Of a DNA stretch of 64,000 nt, positions 62,815 to 64,000 are shown piece after piece. The notes beneath the pieces are model-generated. The model searched no databases. It saw only the letters and a program-made list of their open reading frames with translations, and was not told the origin of the DNA. Every line of letters starts with the position of its first letter. The stretch's first letter is position 1. The position numbers and the translations under genes are program-made. The DNA is from Zoroaster sp. YZ-2022 (taxonomy: Eukaryota; Echinodermata; Asteroidea; Forcipulatida; Zoroasteridae): assembly GCA_029582265.1 (NCBI GenBank), contig CM055823.1, positions 6,014,001 through 6,078,000 on the forward strand. The letters run 5' to 3'.

Positions 62815-63210
62815 TTATCGTCACGATCAGAGCAGACTGTCAACAGGGCATATATACTACTCAAAACAATTTAGGGAACACCGGAATAATCTCAGTTAAA
62901 GCAAGATCATTTATTTCAGATAAACACAATGTTTCACAGAATTGATGAGAAACAACTGCACAATGAAACAGATGATAAAGGATGCATGTAGTGATTACAC
63001 ATTTCATGACATGACTACTGAAAGAGAGAGGGGGTTGCAAATGAAAATCCCGGTTCATGGAACAGTTCAATAACGGGTGTGACCACCTCTTGCAGTAAAT
63101 CCGGTGTTGCCTAAATTGTTTTGAGTAGTATATAATCGATGTCCTAGTTTAATTAAGATGAACATAGTGACTGAAAATTACTGACTCATTTATGCAGCAG
63201 CAACGGTAAT
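62815..63210 (+). repeat. dispersed repeat E, split by a TA-flanked MITE
   Basis: ATCAGAGCAGACTGTCAACA on the left and GTGACTGAAAATTACTGACT on the right match the continuous copies at 18165-18275 and (inverted) 40565-40690. Confidence 0.82.
62857..63128. mobile_element. 272-bp Tc1/mariner-type MITE
   Basis: Ends CTACTCAAAACAATTTAGG and CCTAAATTGTTTTGAGTAG, flanked by TA (62855-62856, 63129-63130). Second-level inverted ends GGAACACCGG/CCGGTGTT. Inside repeat E. Confidence 0.88.
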
Positions 63211-63472
63211 ATGACCCTATCGTGTGGGTATAATTTTTCAGTCAATGAGTTAATCTAAAACTAATTTAAATTCAAAATTTTCTTCGTGTCGAATCTTACT
63301 GAATAAAGAGTTGTCACTTGTAGCTCTGAAAGGTTTACACCCACTGTTGTCTCAGTTTGTTTCTTTTATCAAATATTGGTGATAAATTTGTCGTATAAGC
63401 ATCTGTTTTATGTTTGGCTTCTACAGTGAGTTGGTGTGTATCCCTAACCGTCACTGACAGTCATTTGACGGG

Positions 63473-64000
63473 ATGGCTGCCTATTGCACTTCGTGTGTCC
63501 AATCCCCGTTCCTTAAACACTCCATCCGGTCGATTCTCTCCGAGGACCTTCCTAAAACAAATTCGCATCTTGTCCCCAAACCTCTAAAGATCGACCCATC
63601 TGACCAGACGAGCCCCGTGCACAGGAGTTCCCCGTCTGAATTCTTTACAACTATTCCCCCCGATGAAGGTTGCTCGACTGTCTCCCAGAGCTCTAACTCC
63701 AACGAACATGTCCAAAGTCCATCCTCTGAAGAACTGTGTGATGATGACGCTGACCCTACCTTTGCATCTCCATCTACAGAGAAGGGACAAATAAACACCC
63801 CTAAAAACTCCATCCAGCCCCGCCCCATATCGCCAACCCTCGCACCAGAACAACACTACCCGTGTATACCCTCCATCAGGCCCATGTTTGGACCGTACTC
63901 TCGCCCGATGTTCGTGGGTGATCTCACGGCGTGGTATCACCACCTCAGTGCGGTCCGGTCAGCCAGTCGTTGGTCACCCCTCATGATGCCGGGATTCTCA
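63473..64000 (+). CDS. 5' part of an unidentified gene with an eh1-like motif (possible transcription factor)
   Basis: The ATG at 63473 opens 176 codons with no stop to the window end. The product begins MAAYCTSCVQSPFLKHSIRS and continues ILSEDLPK. HSIRSIL at residues 17-23 resembles the eh1/octapeptide Groucho-binding motif found near the N-terminus of many homeobox and other repressors. The rest is Ser/Pro-rich and acidic (about residues 45-115), then has an aromatic/Met/Arg-rich stretch (RPMFGPYSRPMF, WYHH). No DNA-binding domain is reached. Base use is clearly GC-richer than the flanking intron, as in coding DNA. A splice acceptor, GGCTTCTACAG, ends at 63426, giving a 46-base 5' UTR in this exon. 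A homeobox further right is a guess; the coding call is firmer than the function. Confidence 0.7.
   Translation, partial: MAAYCTSCVQSPFLKHSIRSILSEDLPKTNSHLVPKPLKIDPSDQTSPVHRSSPSEFFTTIPPDEGCSTVSQSSNSNEHVQSPSSEELCDDDADPTFASPSTEKGQINTPKNSIQPRPISPTLAPEQHYPCIPSIRPMFGPYSRPMFVGDLTAWYHHLSAVRSASRWSPLMMPGFS

Overview
This is a eukaryotic genomic window, AT-rich and very repeat-dense. Spliced genes carry GT-AG introns full of tRNA-derived SINEs, LINEs, hAT, Tc1/mariner-like and TTAA-targeting DNA transposons, and tandem arrays. The gene content and repeat types suggest an invertebrate animal, perhaps a marine deuterostome (amphioxus, hemichordate or echinoderm). The species cannot be fixed from the sequence alone.

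Genes. The window is dominated by one gene on the minus strand: the alpha (large) adaptin of the AP-2 clathrin adaptor complex. I could place 18 coding exons from the start codon at 50759 down to 605. They join in phase without a stop into about 811 residues covering the trunk, hinge and start of the ear. The last part of the ear lies beyond position 1. A possible untranslated first exon with a YY1-type promoter motif lies near 54989-55115. At the right edge a second gene starts on the plus strand: an ATG at 63473 opens a frame that runs to the window end (176 codons). It has an eh1-like repressor motif near its N-terminus, preceded by a good splice acceptor (63425-63426) and, 3.9 kb upstream, a possible TATA-driven untranslated exon (about 59318-59531).

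Repeats. The introns of the adaptin gene hold most of the rest. There is a 4.1-kb hAT transposon with a nearly complete transposase split by one frameshift (8985-13080); a decayed LINE with an esterase-type ORF1 and an endonuclease/reverse-transcriptase ORF2 (about 31985-37141); several shorter hATs with exact target duplications; a piggyBac-like element; a THAP-bearing, Kolobok-like element; about ten SINEs; and many TTAA-flanked MITEs. The large tandem arrays have units of 44 bp (3288-4694), 63 bp (5613-8166), 31 bp (16351-16775), 79 bp (19566-20662), 29 bp (27290-27495), 14 bp (40805-41000) and 54 bp (59880-62513).

Most interesting points. (1) Four of the arrays are expansions of pieces of dispersed elements that also occur in the window unexpanded, and the 44-bp unit is seen at 1, about 6 and about 32 copies. 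(2) Several insertions can be proved inside the window, because an uninterrupted copy of the same target repeat lies elsewhere in it. (3) Transposon ends sit within about 12 bp of three adaptin splice junctions, and one overlaps the donor of the last visible exon. No bacterial-type system, CRISPR array or viral genome is seen.
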